Shown: in pieces, positions 34,436-44,493 of the stretch
How the letters are laid out: each line of letters opens with the position of its first letter
Numbering within the stretch: the first letter of the stretch is position 1
NCBI GenBank assembly: GCA_036268995.1
Contig: DATATB010000140.1
Location: forward strand, 179,623-243,622
Length of the DNA stretch: 64,000 nt
Direction: 5' to 3'
Source of the DNA: DATATB01 sp036268995
Lineage (GTDB): Bacteria > Planctomycetota > Planctomycetia > Pirellulales > PNKZ01
Made by a program: the position numbers and the translations under genes
Notes under the pieces: generated by a model
Told to the model about the DNA's origin: nothing
What the model saw: the letters and a program-made list of their open reading frames with translations, nothing else
Databases searched by the model: none

Positions 34436-34849
34436 ATGACCATCGAGAAGGAAACGCTGGGCGCAGCGATTAAGCGAGTTCGGCTCGCTCGTGGGTTGAC
34501 GCAGGTTCAGCTTGCCGAAGCGGCGGGACTATCTAAAGGAGGAAACTCCATCGCCCTCATTGAACAAGGAAAGCGATTCGTTTCGGTCGATACGCTAAAC
34601 GCATTAGCCGATGCGCTTGACGTTCCCGCCGCATGCCTCGCCATCCTTGGTTCGCAAAAGATAGGAACGAACAAAGCTGCCACCGATTTTATGCATAGCT
34701 TGCAGAAGGTGATTTCCGCGGTGATTCACGCTCAAGAGGCGATGCCGGACAATGCGAAGGGTCAGCCGAACAAATCCACGCGTGCAAATAGCTCGACGAA
34801 ACGATCGTCTAAAGTTGGTCGGGCGAAAGCTAATTTGGTCCGTAGGTGA
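34436..34849 (+). CDS. XRE-family HTH transcriptional regulator
   Basis: 137 residues. A Cro/C1-type helix-turn-helix occupies residues 8-66: LGAAIKRVRLARGLTQVQLA, EAAGLSKGGNSIALIEQG, VDTLNALADALDVPAACL. The C-terminal 60 residues are Ser/Lys-rich and probably disordered. AGGAG sits 8 bases before the ATG. As second gene behind an operator-like promoter it is probably the repressor of its own operon. Confidence 0.85.
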   Translation: MTIEKETLGAAIKRVRLARGLTQVQLAEAAGLSKGGNSIALIEQGKRFVSVDTLNALADALDVPAACLAILGSQKIGTNKAATDFMHSLQKVISAVIHAQEAMPDNAKGQPNKSTRANSSTKRSSKVGRAKANLVRR

Positions 34850-34962
34850 CATTTACGAAATCGGAAACGACGATTGCTTCGTGCGCCGTGATATTCGAGC
34901 ACCGCGTGCAGGCGAGTAGACAATCGCTATGCGTGCCGCCAATGCAGGCCCCGCCGAACTCA

Positions 34963-35247
34963 TTAATGTTTGTAGATTTTGTGCTGCGGACGGCCTGAGA
35001 GAATCTGCTCCTTGCCCCAAGTCGTCACGTCCTTGAACGCCTGGCTGTGGATGAAGTCCAGAAAGGCCTGCTCTTCGGACCACTCGCTGGTGATCAGATA
35101 CGAGGCATCGTCACTGACGTCTTTCCAGAGCGTCGAGCTGGTATGCCCTTGAGCCGAACGCAGGGCCCCCATAACCGCGGCAAACTTATCTTCAAAATCC
35201 TGCTGCTTGCCCGGAATCACGTGATAATTCATGCCGACAGTAATCAT
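34963..35247 (-). CDS. Antibiotic biosynthesis monooxygenase (ABM) domain protein
   Basis: 94 residues forming one ABM ferredoxin-like fold: MITVGMNYHVIPGKQQDFED, VMGALRSAQGHTSSTLWKDV, YLITSEWSEEQAFLDFIHSQ. Such small dimeric proteins are cofactor-free monooxygenases or haem-degrading enzymes; the substrate cannot be predicted. It stands alone between unrelated genes. Confidence 0.82.
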   Translation of the reverse strand: MITVGMNYHVIPGKQQDFEDKFAAVMGALRSAQGHTSSTLWKDVSDDASYLITSEWSEEQAFLDFIHSQAFKDVTTWGKEQILSGRPQHKIYKH

Positions 35248-35390
35248 CGAGCTGCGCTCCTTTGATGCGGATCAGTGGTGCCAAGCCGAATGCGAAACGC
35301 GTCGGGCACCTTGCTGAGTTTAACGCAGCCGACGCAATGGCGACACCCTTGAGCGCGAAGGGCCCCGCCCATCCTGTGGCGGACGCCGGC

Positions 35391-36389
35391 TTAACCTCCA
35401 GACAGTTTGCCAAGGCGATCTTGCAAATCGAGAATGACGGCTTTGGCAGCCTCCAGGGTTTGGTCGGTTTCCTTGGACTCGAATTTGTTTCGGAGGAAGT
35501 GCAACAATTCGTCGTGGTGGAGGAACGAATGGTTGCTGGCGGTTGCCGCGTGCATGGTCTCGAACCGCTGGGCAGCCTCTTTCGCCATTTCCAACGAGAG
35601 AATGCCGTTGTTGGCCTCTTGCACCTGCCACAGTTGATCGGCAAGCTCTCCGGCCTCGCGGTCACCCGACAGATACAAGCCGACGTGTGCCTGATCAATG
35701 CCCGCCAGGACCGTAGTCGTCGAGAAAGGCGACTTCTTCGTCATGCGGGCCAGGCAGGCGATGGTGCACCAGTCGCCACGCCACGTCTTGGGGACGATCG
35801 CCAGAAAGGTAAATTCCTTCGCACCCTCGAGCGAGGCGCCTTTCGACGGCCGGAGCTTGAAAAATACGCCGTGTTCACGATTGATCGTGCCGCTGGCCAG
35901 CACCAGGGCCTTTGAGACAATCTGCTTGTAGTGACCCGATTGGGTTTTTTTCTCGGTTTGACTTTTGGTCGCACCCAGCGACAGGATCTTGTACGCCACC
36001 TTGGCTTCTTCGGTCATCCCGCCGGTGCTCTCCGTCGTGTCGGCGACTTCGATACTGTCGTCGGCCGCCGTGCTTTCGAGCGTGGTGTTCGGCAGATAGT
36101 CCTGAATCTTCAGCCGCATCTCGGGGCTGGCGACGATGTACGCGAAGTCGATGATCGACGCTTCGGTGCCCTCGATGAAACTGGCCGAGATGCGGAATTT
36201 GGCCTCGATGACTTTCAGATCGGGATGCGCTGCCGCGCATTTATCGGGCGTCACGTCGCGGCATTCAATCTTGTCGGGAATGTCGAACAGCACGCGAGTC
36301 TCGGCCCCCGACGCCAATCCTGCGCATGCGGTTAGCGACGCTATCAGTAGCGGATTCAGCAGCCGAACCACGCGTCGAGGGATGGACAT
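35391..36389 (-). CDS. Exported protein of unknown function
   Basis: 332 residues from the ATG at 36389; longer in-frame starts lack a signal peptide. The N-terminus MSIPRRVVRLLNPLLIASLTACAGLASGA is a signal peptide; LTAC could be a lipobox. The body has no motif I recognise (SFIEGTEASIIDFAYIVASP; EVADTTESTGGMTEEAKVAY; ALVLASGTINREHGVFFKLR). The C-terminal 80 residues are alpha-helical. It lies 150 bp downstream of the DUF1501 operon on the same strand and might be transcribed from it. Confidence 0.65.
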   Translation of the reverse strand: MSIPRRVVRLLNPLLIASLTACAGLASGAETRVLFDIPDKIECRDVTPDKCAAAHPDLKVIEAKFRISASFIEGTEASIIDFAYIVASPEMRLKIQDYLPNTTLESTAADDSIEVADTTESTGGMTEEAKVAYKILSLGATKSQTEKKTQSGHYKQIVSKALVLASGTINREHGVFFKLRPSKGASLEGAKEFTFLAIVPKTWRGDWCTIACLARMTKKSPFSTTTVLAGIDQAHVGLYLSGDREAGELADQLWQVQEANNGILSLEMAKEAAQRFETMHAATASNHSFLHHDELLHFLRNKFESKETDQTLEAAKAVILDLQDRLGKLSGG

Positions 36390-36539
36390 GGCACAATTTC
36401 CTCGTGTTTTGCAGAGATTTTGGTGGCGAAGTATAGCCACCGGCCATGTTTCACGGAAGGGAATTCGCAGGCTCTTCAGACTGGCCGACTGGCCAGATCA
36501 TCCGCGCCGCTATCTTGGCACGTGGCGCCCAGCCTGCCG

Positions 36540-37949
36540 TTACTTCTTCGCCGCAGGGCCCGGCGCGATCGGCCAGAAGTGAACTTCGCCCGACGCGTCG
36601 CCCGCGATCAGCGTGCGGCCGTCGTGGGCAAAGGCGACTTTCGTGGGCAGCGCGGCACAATCGAATGCCAGCAGCGCTCTGCCAGAGGCATCCCAGAGCC
36701 GCACCTTGCGATCGCGGCCGCTGGAGGCGAATCGGCCGTCGGCGGCAAACTCGATCGAGAGCACGCCGGAGGGCAGTTTGCCATACGTTCCCGGCGCCCG
36801 CTGCGGCGCGTGCGGCGAGGGCATGGTCGATGTCGGCCAGCCGTCGTTTGCGTCCCAGAGAATCAGCTTGCCGTCTTCGCCGCCCGAGGCCAGCAGCCGG
36901 TTGTCGCCGCGCCAGGCCAATGCCCGCACGGCGCTGGTGTGCTCGGCCAGCGACAGCAGAATGCCTCCGCTGGCCGCGTCCCAAAGATGAATTCCGCCGG
37001 CACGATCGGCCGTCGCCAGACGTTTTCCGTCGGGACTGAAGGCGATGGCCGTGATCCAGTCGGTGTGGCGCGTGAGCTTGTATTTCAAGCTGCCGTCGAG
37101 CGTGGAATAGACTTTGACCACGCGGCCGCTGCCGCCCAGCGCCACGAGTTGCTGGTCGGGACTGAGATCCGCCGCCAGCACAGCGTCGATTTCGTCACCG
37201 ATTTCCGCCCGTCGCTTGCCGGTTTGGACGTCCAGCAGCACGGCCTTGCCCGCCTGCACCGGTTTTCCGCCGGCGGCCAGCAGCAGCCGGCCGTCGCGAC
37301 TGAATCGCAGCACAAACGGCTCGCCCTCGGGAAACGCCAGCGCCCCAATCGGCTGCCGCGTGTCGGTATTGAACAGCCGCACGTGCTGGTGCGCGGCCAC
37401 TGCCGCCAGCGGCGCCCAGGGACTCGTAGCCAGGGCCACGATGGGCAGCGGACGCCGGGTGGCCGGAATCTCGACCGCGGCAATTTGACCCGGCATCGGC
37501 GGCGGACCCACCGGCCGCGACGCCACATCGGCCGCCGGCCGGAACGAAAGATCGCGGGCAGCCGCCATCGAGCGGCTGCCGGCCGACTCGCGCAGGCCTT
37601 GCTCGATCCAGAGCCGGACCAGTTCGATCTTCTCGGCCGCCAAGGGGGGCGAGTTGGGCGGCATGCGCGCCGCTGGGTCGTCTTGCGTGATCGCCTCGAA
37701 TAGCAAGCTACCGCTCGGCCGGCCGGGCACCAGCACCTGGCCCGTGCTGCCGCCTTTCACCACGGCTGCGAACAGCGAAAGGTTGAGATCGGCCTTCTGC
37801 TCGTCCTCGCCGTGGCATTTGAAGCAATGCTGGCGGAAGATCGGTCGAATGTGCTCATCGTAGGTGATCGGCGCCTTGTCGGCGGCGGATGCCGACGACG
37901 CAAGCACCAGCATCAGGCCAACGCCGAGAACAGCACGCGAAAACTTCAT
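36540..37949 (-). CDS. Planctomycete cytochrome c (PSCyt1-like) plus WD40 repeat protein
   Basis: 469 residues from the ATG at 37949, giving signal peptide MKFSRAVLGVGLMLVLASSASA. Next is the planctomycete cytochrome domain IRPIFRQHCFKCHGEDEQKA with one CFKCH haem site, then the conserved LVPGRPSGSLLFEAI and ARMPPNSPPL. The C-terminal 300 residues are WD40 blades (HTDWITAIAFSPDGKRLATA, VRALAWRGDNRLLASGGEDG). Last gene of the DUF1501 / PPC / DUF1549 operon, 23 bp after the DUF1549 gene. Periplasmic; role in the operon unknown. Confidence 0.85.
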   Translation of the reverse strand: MKFSRAVLGVGLMLVLASSASAADKAPITYDEHIRPIFRQHCFKCHGEDEQKADLNLSLFAAVVKGGSTGQVLVPGRPSGSLLFEAITQDDPAARMPPNSPPLAAEKIELVRLWIEQGLRESAGSRSMAAARDLSFRPAADVASRPVGPPPMPGQIAAVEIPATRRPLPIVALATSPWAPLAAVAAHQHVRLFNTDTRQPIGALAFPEGEPFVLRFSRDGRLLLAAGGKPVQAGKAVLLDVQTGKRRAEIGDEIDAVLAADLSPDQQLVALGGSGRVVKVYSTLDGSLKYKLTRHTDWITAIAFSPDGKRLATADRAGGIHLWDAASGGILLSLAEHTSAVRALAWRGDNRLLASGGEDGKLILWDANDGWPTSTMPSPHAPQRAPGTYGKLPSGVLSIEFAADGRFASSGRDRKVRLWDASGRALLAFDCAALPTKVAFAHDGRTLIAGDASGEVHFWPIAPGPAAKK

Positions 37950-37972
37950 GGCGATATCGCTGCGGGGCGGCA

Positions 37973-40213
37973 TTAGTGGTTGAACAGGAATTCGGTGGAG
38001 TTCAGCAGGCTCCAGAAAATGTCGTCGTACGCCTTGCGATCGCGCGGCGCCGAGTTCACCAGCCGGAGCATGTCCGACAATTCCCCAGGCTCGGGCTTTC
38101 GCGATAACGTGCGGATATAAAGCTGCTCGATGATTTCGGCCGGCTGCGCCTTGGCCGCGAGCAACTGTGGCACCAGCGTGCAACTGCCCACCTCGCCCTG
38201 GATCGTGCCACCCACCATCAAGTGCAGCACTTGCGAGAGCGTCGGCTCGGGCTTGGTTTCGCACGAGCAGATCGAGCCGCGCTTGGAGCGGCCGAAAGTC
38301 TCCAGGAACGCGTCGCCCGCAGTGGGCTGCTCGGTGCTGCCAGAAGTCCGCGGATAATACTGAATCGCCTTCGTGCCGGGCGGGAACAGCGGGAACCCCC
38401 GATCAATTCCGGTCGCCTGGCCAATGGCGTCGAGCACGACGTCGGCCCGCAGGCGCCGCAACCGCGCCCGCGAAAACTGCCGGTCGTCGCCGAGGTTGGT
38501 CGCGTTCGGCTCGGCAGAAAGCTGATACACGCGCGAGGTGCAAATCTCACGCACCAGCGAGCGCAGGTTGAACTTGGAATCGACCAGGTGCCCAGCCAGT
38601 GCGTCGAGCAGGGGCTTGTTCGTGGGCGGATTGCTTACGCGCATATCGTCCAAAGGCTCGACCAATCCTCGGCCCATGTGATGCGCCCAGATCCGATTGG
38701 CCAGGTTGCGCGAGAACAACTCGTTCGTCGGCGACGCCAGCCAGGCGGCCAGCGCGCTGCGGGGATCCTTGCCGGCGGCAATCGCCTGCTGGCCGCCTAA
38801 CACGCGCGCGGGCATCGGGCGATCGTCCACCAGGTGCCGGGCCGGCGGAGCCGAGAGGTCGTTGTAGATGTACGACTCGCGCGGTTCGGAACCGATCTTG
38901 CGCTTCATGCCCGTGAAGATGCTCACAAACCCGTAGTAGTCGTCCATCGTCCAACGGTCGAACGGATGGTTGTGGCACTCGGCACACTGGATCTGCACGC
39001 CCGTAAAGAGCTGCGAAAAGTCGGCGGCAAAACTTTTGGGCGTGAACTTCGGACTGTGCACCAGCATGGTGTACAAATTCACCGGGCCATCGGTCAGGTT
39101 GCTGCCGCTGGCCGTGATCTGCCGGGCCACAAACTCATCCAGCGGCCGATTGCGGGCAATCTGCTCGTGGATCCAGTCATAGTAGGCCTGGGCCGCCTTG
39201 ACGTCGGTGGCCGTGGGGCCATATCCGCCGCCCATCAGCCGTAGCGATTCGGCCCAGAGCCCGGTCCACACGTCGGTGAACGCATCGCTGGCGAGCAATT
39301 CGTCGACCAGAGCCGTCCGCTTCTGCGAGCTCGTGTCGGCCATGAACTTCTGATATTGCTCGACCGTCGGTAGCGCACCGGCCAGGTCGAGATAGGCCCG
39401 GCGCAAAAAGGTTGCGTCATCGCACAGCTCCGACGGCAGCAGGTGCAGCATCTGCAACCGCTCGTAAACGAGCTTGTCGATGTAGTTGCTGGCCGGAGGA
39501 TTGGTCCAGCGGTAGTTCGACTCGTCGGGCAGCACGATCACTTCGGAGCCGATGGTGAATCGGTTGAACCGGGCGAACACAAACGTGTCGCCGCGCTTGC
39601 CGGCCTCGACTCGCCCGTCCTTGTCGATCTGCGCCGTGGTGGGATTGTTGGAAAAGAACCGGGCCAGTTGCGTGACATCGCGCGTCGAGCCGTCTGAGAA
39701 CCGAGCGAGCACCTGCGTTTGCTCGCGGCGCCGTGCGCCCTGGAAGATCAGCCGCTCGGGCACGAGCCGGATTTCGACCGGTTCGGGCACCGGGCCGGCA
39801 TCGTCCCGCGCTCCGGCCTCGATCCACGCCAGCAGCCTGCGGTAGTAGACGCTGTCCTTCGTGAACAACTCGCCGCCCGTGTGTGGAACCTTGCCGGTCG
39901 CCTTGAGCAGCAGCAAACTTTCTTCGGGCACGGCCACATTCACTCGCCGGCCGACGATATCTTCGGTGATGCGGTAGTAATCGCCCTTAGGATCGTAGCC
40001 GAACAGTGAGAGCATGAAGCCGTCTTTGCCGCGCGCCGAGCCGTGGCAAGTTCCCGAATTGCAGCCTGCGCGAAACAGAATCGGCATCACGTCGCGGCGA
40101 AAGCTCGGGGTGCCGGCGTCCGTCGGCTTTTCGGCTGCCGCCAGCAGCGCGCCCGTCGGCAGGAGCCCGATCAGCAGGGTCAGCGCCAGCAGCAGCTTAA
40201 AACGCGCGGTCAT
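37973..40213 (-). CDS. DUF1549/DUF1553 protein with PSCyt-type cysteine motif
   Basis: 746 residues from the ATG at 40213, which overlaps the upstream stop by 4 bases (ATGA); the signal peptide is LLLALTLLIGLLPTGALLAA. A C-x4-C-H motif (GCNSGTCHG) takes the place of the normal CxxCH haem site; this spacing is usual in this planctomycete family. DUF1549 follows (YIDKLVYERLQMLHLLPSEL; FLRRAYLDLAGALPT), then a second Cys motif CAECHNHPFDRW, then DUF1553 (FSRNLANRIWAHHMGRGLVE; SRVYQLSAEPNATN). Exported, widespread in planctomycetes, biochemical role unknown. Confidence 0.88.
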   Translation of the reverse strand: MTARFKLLLALTLLIGLLPTGALLAAAEKPTDAGTPSFRRDVMPILFRAGCNSGTCHGSARGKDGFMLSLFGYDPKGDYYRITEDIVGRRVNVAVPEESLLLLKATGKVPHTGGELFTKDSVYYRRLLAWIEAGARDDAGPVPEPVEIRLVPERLIFQGARRREQTQVLARFSDGSTRDVTQLARFFSNNPTTAQIDKDGRVEAGKRGDTFVFARFNRFTIGSEVIVLPDESNYRWTNPPASNYIDKLVYERLQMLHLLPSELCDDATFLRRAYLDLAGALPTVEQYQKFMADTSSQKRTALVDELLASDAFTDVWTGLWAESLRLMGGGYGPTATDVKAAQAYYDWIHEQIARNRPLDEFVARQITASGSNLTDGPVNLYTMLVHSPKFTPKSFAADFSQLFTGVQIQCAECHNHPFDRWTMDDYYGFVSIFTGMKRKIGSEPRESYIYNDLSAPPARHLVDDRPMPARVLGGQQAIAAGKDPRSALAAWLASPTNELFSRNLANRIWAHHMGRGLVEPLDDMRVSNPPTNKPLLDALAGHLVDSKFNLRSLVREICTSRVYQLSAEPNATNLGDDRQFSRARLRRLRADVVLDAIGQATGIDRGFPLFPPGTKAIQYYPRTSGSTEQPTAGDAFLETFGRSKRGSICSCETKPEPTLSQVLHLMVGGTIQGEVGSCTLVPQLLAAKAQPAEIIEQLYIRTLSRKPEPGELSDMLRLVNSAPRDRKAYDDIFWSLLNSTEFLFNH

Positions 40214-42672
40214 CGTTTGGCCTCCTGCGGCTTCGAGGCCAGCGGCGGATCGACGCGTAGAATGCCCGTGCCGGTTCGCTGCCGGATTTCCTGTCCGGCC
40301 TCGCGCACGACGATTTCGCACTTCAGCTCCTTGTATTGCCCGAGCAACACGTCGTCGCTGGCCACGATGTTGAATACAAGCTGCTTATCACCCGCCTTCA
40401 ATCGCGGCGCCGGCTCGACCACCGACACGCCCTTGGGCAGGCCGAGCAACACGGCTTCGGTTTCGCCAGCGAGCGGCTTTTTGTGGTCCACATCCCAAAT
40501 CACCTGGCCGCGCTGGCCGCGGCGGATCGAGGCGGGATGGTTCTTCAAAGCCAGGTACGGCTCGGCGATGGTCACGTCGACAAACGCCGACGAGACACGG
40601 ATCCGCCCCACGCCCAAGTAATACGATCCACCGGTCGTGGTGGCTTCGAGCGCGATTTTCCACTTGCCCGGCTTCGCCGCAGCGCCGGCCGAGAGCCGAT
40701 ACTGCGCTTTGTTCTGCCCGGCCTCGGCCGTGACAGTTGGCTGGACGTCCACGCCGTTGGGCACCCAATCAGCCTGGAACTCGACCGGCGCGTGAAAGCC
40801 TGGCCGCCGCATAATGATTACGTCCAGCGTCAGCTCGCCATTGAGCGCCAACGGAATCGCGGGGGGCACCACCTCGATCGAAAACGGCGCTGGCTCGGTC
40901 ACCGCCAGCGCGTAGCGATCGACCACGACCGAGCGCCACGCGTGCCCGCCCGAGTGACCCAGGAATGGAAACGCTTGCTGCGAACCGCTGATGAGCTTTT
41001 GGGCAGGATCGACCGGCCGGGCCAGCACCTCGAACAGCGCCACTTGCGGCCGAGCGTCGGCCGACGCCACGAACTGCACCGGAATCGTCTTGTAGCCCGC
41101 CGGCACGCGCGGCGCGATCATTCGCACGCCGGGCGGCAGTCCGCGGGCAATCATCTCCAGCTCGCCGCGATACTGGTTCCCCTGTCCTTCTGACAGGCCA
41201 ATGTTCACAGTCCAGCGATTCCCCTGGGCAATGGCAAAGCTCGTGAGCCGCGGGCATTCGACATTATCGATCACGCGCGAATACGGATACGTGAACACCG
41301 CATCGCTCGCCGGCTCGATTTCGATGCGATACACGAACGTCGGCCCGCCCAGCGAACGCATATCGGAGATGCCTAGCCGATACGTGCCGCTGTGTTGAGC
41401 CTGCCAAACAACCGACGGGTCGAGCAACTCTTTGCGCTGGAGCTGCGGTCCCACTGCATATAAACCGCGGTCGGGATAGGTCGCGTCGTCACCTTCGACT
41501 TCCGGCGAATCGCCACCGACGCGCTCGATCCAGATTCGCGGGTCGAGCGGCGTGCCCAACGAGCGGGCAAACACCCGCACTCGATACCGCTCGCCTTTTT
41601 TGGCCGACAGTTGAAACACGTCGGCATCGCCGGGCGACTCGATGATCCCGTTGAGCGCGGCCGGCAAGCTCGCCACCGAGGTTTCTTCGCTTTCGCGCAC
41701 TTCGAGCACGTTTGGATATGCGGACACGCGCATCGGCAAAGTCGAAGGCATGTCGCCCTCGTAGGCGAAATCACCCAAAGTCGGCGGCAGCCCGATCTTC
41801 AATGGCAACTCGCCGGCCGGATCGCCCAGGAGCGTCGCGCTGAGCGTCTGGCCCGGCTGGCCTCCGGCGGGATAGACGGCCAGGGGTCGCCGATGGTTGC
41901 CGATATGGGCGGCGTAGTACACGAACGATCCGGTCCGATAGATCGGCTGCCGCACTTCAACGATATAGTCACCGTCGCGAGGCAGAATGGCCGAGACGAT
42001 CGGATCCTGCACGTGCAGGGCGCTATCGTCATTACGGGCCAGTTCGCGGCCGCGATCATCGAGCAGCCGCACCATTAGATCGAATTCGAGTTCAGCGTAG
42101 TGCTTTTCCGTCAGCCAGACCGAATCCACTTCCACCGACAGATGCTCGCCGGATTTTCCGGAAACGCGGTACAGATCGACGTCGGGCATCCGATCGCTGT
42201 CCATCTTGCCGCGAGCCGTGACGTTCATCGGCACCGGCTTGGCCTTGGCCAGCAAATCGTTGTCGCCGCGCCGGGCTTCGGCTTCGTCGACGGTCGGGAA
42301 CTTCGTCACGGCAAACATGCTCAAGCCGGTCAGTTCGGTCGCCGTGCGCAGCCGGAACGGATGTTCGCCGATCGGGCAATCGGCAGCGATCACAAACTTG
42401 CATCGGACCTGTTCTTCGATCCGCCCGCTGTGATGCAGCGAGATCGGACGCTCGTAGGGCGGGAGATCTTCCAGCTCGATGGCCCGAATGCCGGGGCGAT
42501 AAAAGATGATTTCGCGCGCCTGCTCGAGGCTCACGCCGTGCAGCGTGACTTCCACGGTCGTGCCGCGACTGCCGCAGCGCGGCCACACGGCTTCGATGTG
42601 ATGAACCATGGGCCCGGCCAGCGCTGGCCAGGCCCCGCACAGCAGGACGGCGATACTCGCGGCAATTCGCAT
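40210..42672 (-). CDS. Secreted PPC (pre-peptidase C-terminal) domain protein
   Basis: 820 residues with signal peptide MRIAASIAVLLCGAWPALAG. The N-terminus (VWPRCGSRGTTVEVTLHG) is an Ig/TIG-like domain, followed by beta-rich PPC-like domains (DVDLYRVSGKSGEHLSVEVD; GDADVFQLSAKKGERYRVRV) and Ig-like repeats. No protease catalytic site is present, so it is a binding or structural partner, not a peptidase. The 3-bp gap to the DUF1501 gene upstream and the ATGA overlap with the DUF1549 gene downstream show one operon. Confidence 0.83.
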   Translation of the reverse strand: MRIAASIAVLLCGAWPALAGPMVHHIEAVWPRCGSRGTTVEVTLHGVSLEQAREIIFYRPGIRAIELEDLPPYERPISLHHSGRIEEQVRCKFVIAADCPIGEHPFRLRTATELTGLSMFAVTKFPTVDEAEARRGDNDLLAKAKPVPMNVTARGKMDSDRMPDVDLYRVSGKSGEHLSVEVDSVWLTEKHYAELEFDLMVRLLDDRGRELARNDDSALHVQDPIVSAILPRDGDYIVEVRQPIYRTGSFVYYAAHIGNHRRPLAVYPAGGQPGQTLSATLLGDPAGELPLKIGLPPTLGDFAYEGDMPSTLPMRVSAYPNVLEVRESEETSVASLPAALNGIIESPGDADVFQLSAKKGERYRVRVFARSLGTPLDPRIWIERVGGDSPEVEGDDATYPDRGLYAVGPQLQRKELLDPSVVWQAQHSGTYRLGISDMRSLGGPTFVYRIEIEPASDAVFTYPYSRVIDNVECPRLTSFAIAQGNRWTVNIGLSEGQGNQYRGELEMIARGLPPGVRMIAPRVPAGYKTIPVQFVASADARPQVALFEVLARPVDPAQKLISGSQQAFPFLGHSGGHAWRSVVVDRYALAVTEPAPFSIEVVPPAIPLALNGELTLDVIIMRRPGFHAPVEFQADWVPNGVDVQPTVTAEAGQNKAQYRLSAGAAAKPGKWKIALEATTTGGSYYLGVGRIRVSSAFVDVTIAEPYLALKNHPASIRRGQRGQVIWDVDHKKPLAGETEAVLLGLPKGVSVVEPAPRLKAGDKQLVFNIVASDDVLLGQYKELKCEIVVREAGQEIRQRTGTGILRVDPPLASKPQEAKR

Positions 42673-42675
42673 GGC

Positions 42676-44055
42676 TTAAGCGACAATTCCCTTGACGAGC
42701 TTGCCATCGCGAATGATTTCGATCGGCCGCGTGCCAAACGCGAGCAGCTCATCGTCGGCGTTGATGCCCAACTGGTGATAGACGGTGAACAAGAAGTCTT
42801 CGAGCTTGACGGCATCACGCGCCGGTTCGGCGCTCGTTGCGTCGGAAGCACCGTAGACTTGCCCGCGCGTAACGCCGCCGCCGGCCAGCAGCATCGAATA
42901 GACGCGGGCCCAATGGTCGCGGCCGTTGGCGTTGTTCATCTTGGGCGTGCGACCGAACTCGGTGGTGACCATCACCAGCGTACTGTCCAGCAGACCGCGG
43001 TCGTCCAGATCCGTCAGCAGCCCGGCCACGGCATGATCCAGGGCCGGCATCTTGTCCAGGCAATCGTCCTTCAGTCCCGTGTGCGAATCCCAAGCACCGT
43101 AGTTCACCGTGACGAACCGCACTCCGGCTTCCACGAGCCGGCGCGCCAAGAGCAACCGCTTGCCGATGCCGGCCGGTTCGCGACGCGCTTTGAGGATGTA
43201 GTGCTGCCCGTACAGATCAAGCATGGCTTCGCTCTCGCCCTCGAGCGAAAAGGCCCGCTGGGCCTCGGGCGAAGTCAACAGCGAATAGGCCCGGCCATAG
43301 AAGTCGTCCATCGTGTTTTGCTTATCAGCGTCGGCATGCAGCCGGCGCAAGTGGCCTTCGATCGTGTTGCGGGCCGAGCGGCGCCGATCGAACTGTTGGG
43401 CCGAGACGCCTTGCGGAATCGAAAAGTCCTGCACCTTGAACGGCCCCTGCCCGCCAGGATCGGCGCCCAACTGAAACGCGCCGTACTTGCTGCTCAGGTA
43501 ACCGGTTCCGCCGCTGTAGGCGAGGTTGTTCGGAATGGCCACGTAGGGCGGCAGGCCGCGTCGCGGGCCGAAATGCTGCGAAACAACCGCGCCCATCTGC
43601 GGATATTCGATCACCGTGCTGGGCGTGTAGCCGGTGAACAAGTGAAACGTGGCCTGACTGTGGTCGGGAATCTTGCCCACGACCGAGCGCACGATCGTCA
43701 GCTTATCTGCCACGCGTGCCGTGCGGCCAAAATTCTCGCTGAACACTTCGCCGGATTTCGTCTTCGCTACCTGGAACGGGCCGCGATATTCGACCGGCGC
43801 CTCGGGCTTGGGATCCCACGATTCCTGTTGGGCCATTCCGCCCGGCAGATGCAGGTGGATGATGCTCTTGGCCGGGCCTTCTTGCGGCCGGCCCTCGTTC
43901 GCATGACCCTGCGCCAGGGCTCGGGCTTCGCCACGGAGCAAGTCGCCCAGCGACAGTCCGAGCGCTCCACAAAACCCGACCTGCAAAGCCGCGCGGCGGC
44001 CGACGCGCATGTCGCGAAACTGCTGACAACCGCTGGCGACGCGGCGCTCGTTCAT
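42676..44055 (-). CDS. DUF1501 family exported sulfatase-like protein
   Basis: 459 residues from the ATG at 44055 (GGGGG upstream; an in-frame TTG at 44067 is weaker). N-terminal twin-arginine-like signal (GRRAALQVGFCGALGLSLGD). Typical DUF1501 motifs follow: HLHLPGGMAQQESWDPKPEA, HSQATFHLFTGYTPS, FVTVNYGAWDSHTGLKD and TEFGRTPKMN..GRDHW. The fold belongs to the alkaline phosphatase/sulfatase superfamily, but metal and nucleophile residues are not obvious. First gene of the four-gene operon. Confidence 0.87.
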   Translation of the reverse strand: MNERRVASGCQQFRDMRVGRRAALQVGFCGALGLSLGDLLRGEARALAQGHANEGRPQEGPAKSIIHLHLPGGMAQQESWDPKPEAPVEYRGPFQVAKTKSGEVFSENFGRTARVADKLTIVRSVVGKIPDHSQATFHLFTGYTPSTVIEYPQMGAVVSQHFGPRRGLPPYVAIPNNLAYSGGTGYLSSKYGAFQLGADPGGQGPFKVQDFSIPQGVSAQQFDRRRSARNTIEGHLRRLHADADKQNTMDDFYGRAYSLLTSPEAQRAFSLEGESEAMLDLYGQHYILKARREPAGIGKRLLLARRLVEAGVRFVTVNYGAWDSHTGLKDDCLDKMPALDHAVAGLLTDLDDRGLLDSTLVMVTTEFGRTPKMNNANGRDHWARVYSMLLAGGGVTRGQVYGASDATSAEPARDAVKLEDFLFTVYHQLGINADDELLAFGTRPIEIIRDGKLVKGIVA

Positions 44056-44443
44056 GGCAACCCCCAAAGCTCAACCGGGGTCAAGGGAGGGAACGCAGTG
44101 TGTGGCAAAATCGTGGCCGCAACCGCAGCTTCCAAACGAAACGTTTTCGCCCGGGAACTGCGATCGAAACCAGCGGCGGGACACGTGCCTGGCAAAGCGG
44201 CAGCGTGCCTGCCGAGTGTACCATCCCCCGTCAGATGGGACAATCACTCGCGCCACCGCCGGATGAAGCGCGCAGTCGGTGCAACAGCTTGAAGGTCCAG
44301 GCAGCCCGCCTGCCATTCCATTTATCTGCGGATCGAAGAATCGTCCCCGCTCGATCAGCACCAGAGTTTCATTGGCCCGGCCACAGATGACATTGGCTTC
44401 TCGAGGATTCCGAGTCGTCAGGCTTTGATCCAGATTTCCGCTG

Positions 44444-44484
44444 GAAGAAAAAAGGACTCCCGACGAAATCGCCGCAAGTCCTTT
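44444..44484 (-). terminator. Intrinsic terminator after the tRNA-Leu fragment
   Basis: On the minus strand AAAGGACT (44484-44477) pairs with AGTCCTTT (44458-44451), with an 18-base loop, followed by a T tract. It begins 10 bases after the tRNA 3' end, which is where a tRNA terminator would sit, and supports reading the adjacent fragment as an original tRNA locus. Confidence 0.68.
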
Positions 44485-44493
44485 GTCGTCAGA

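Noticed and set aside
42100..44292. Antisense open frame of 730 codons
   Set aside because: Opposite the PPC and DUF1501 genes, with no domain or translation signal.
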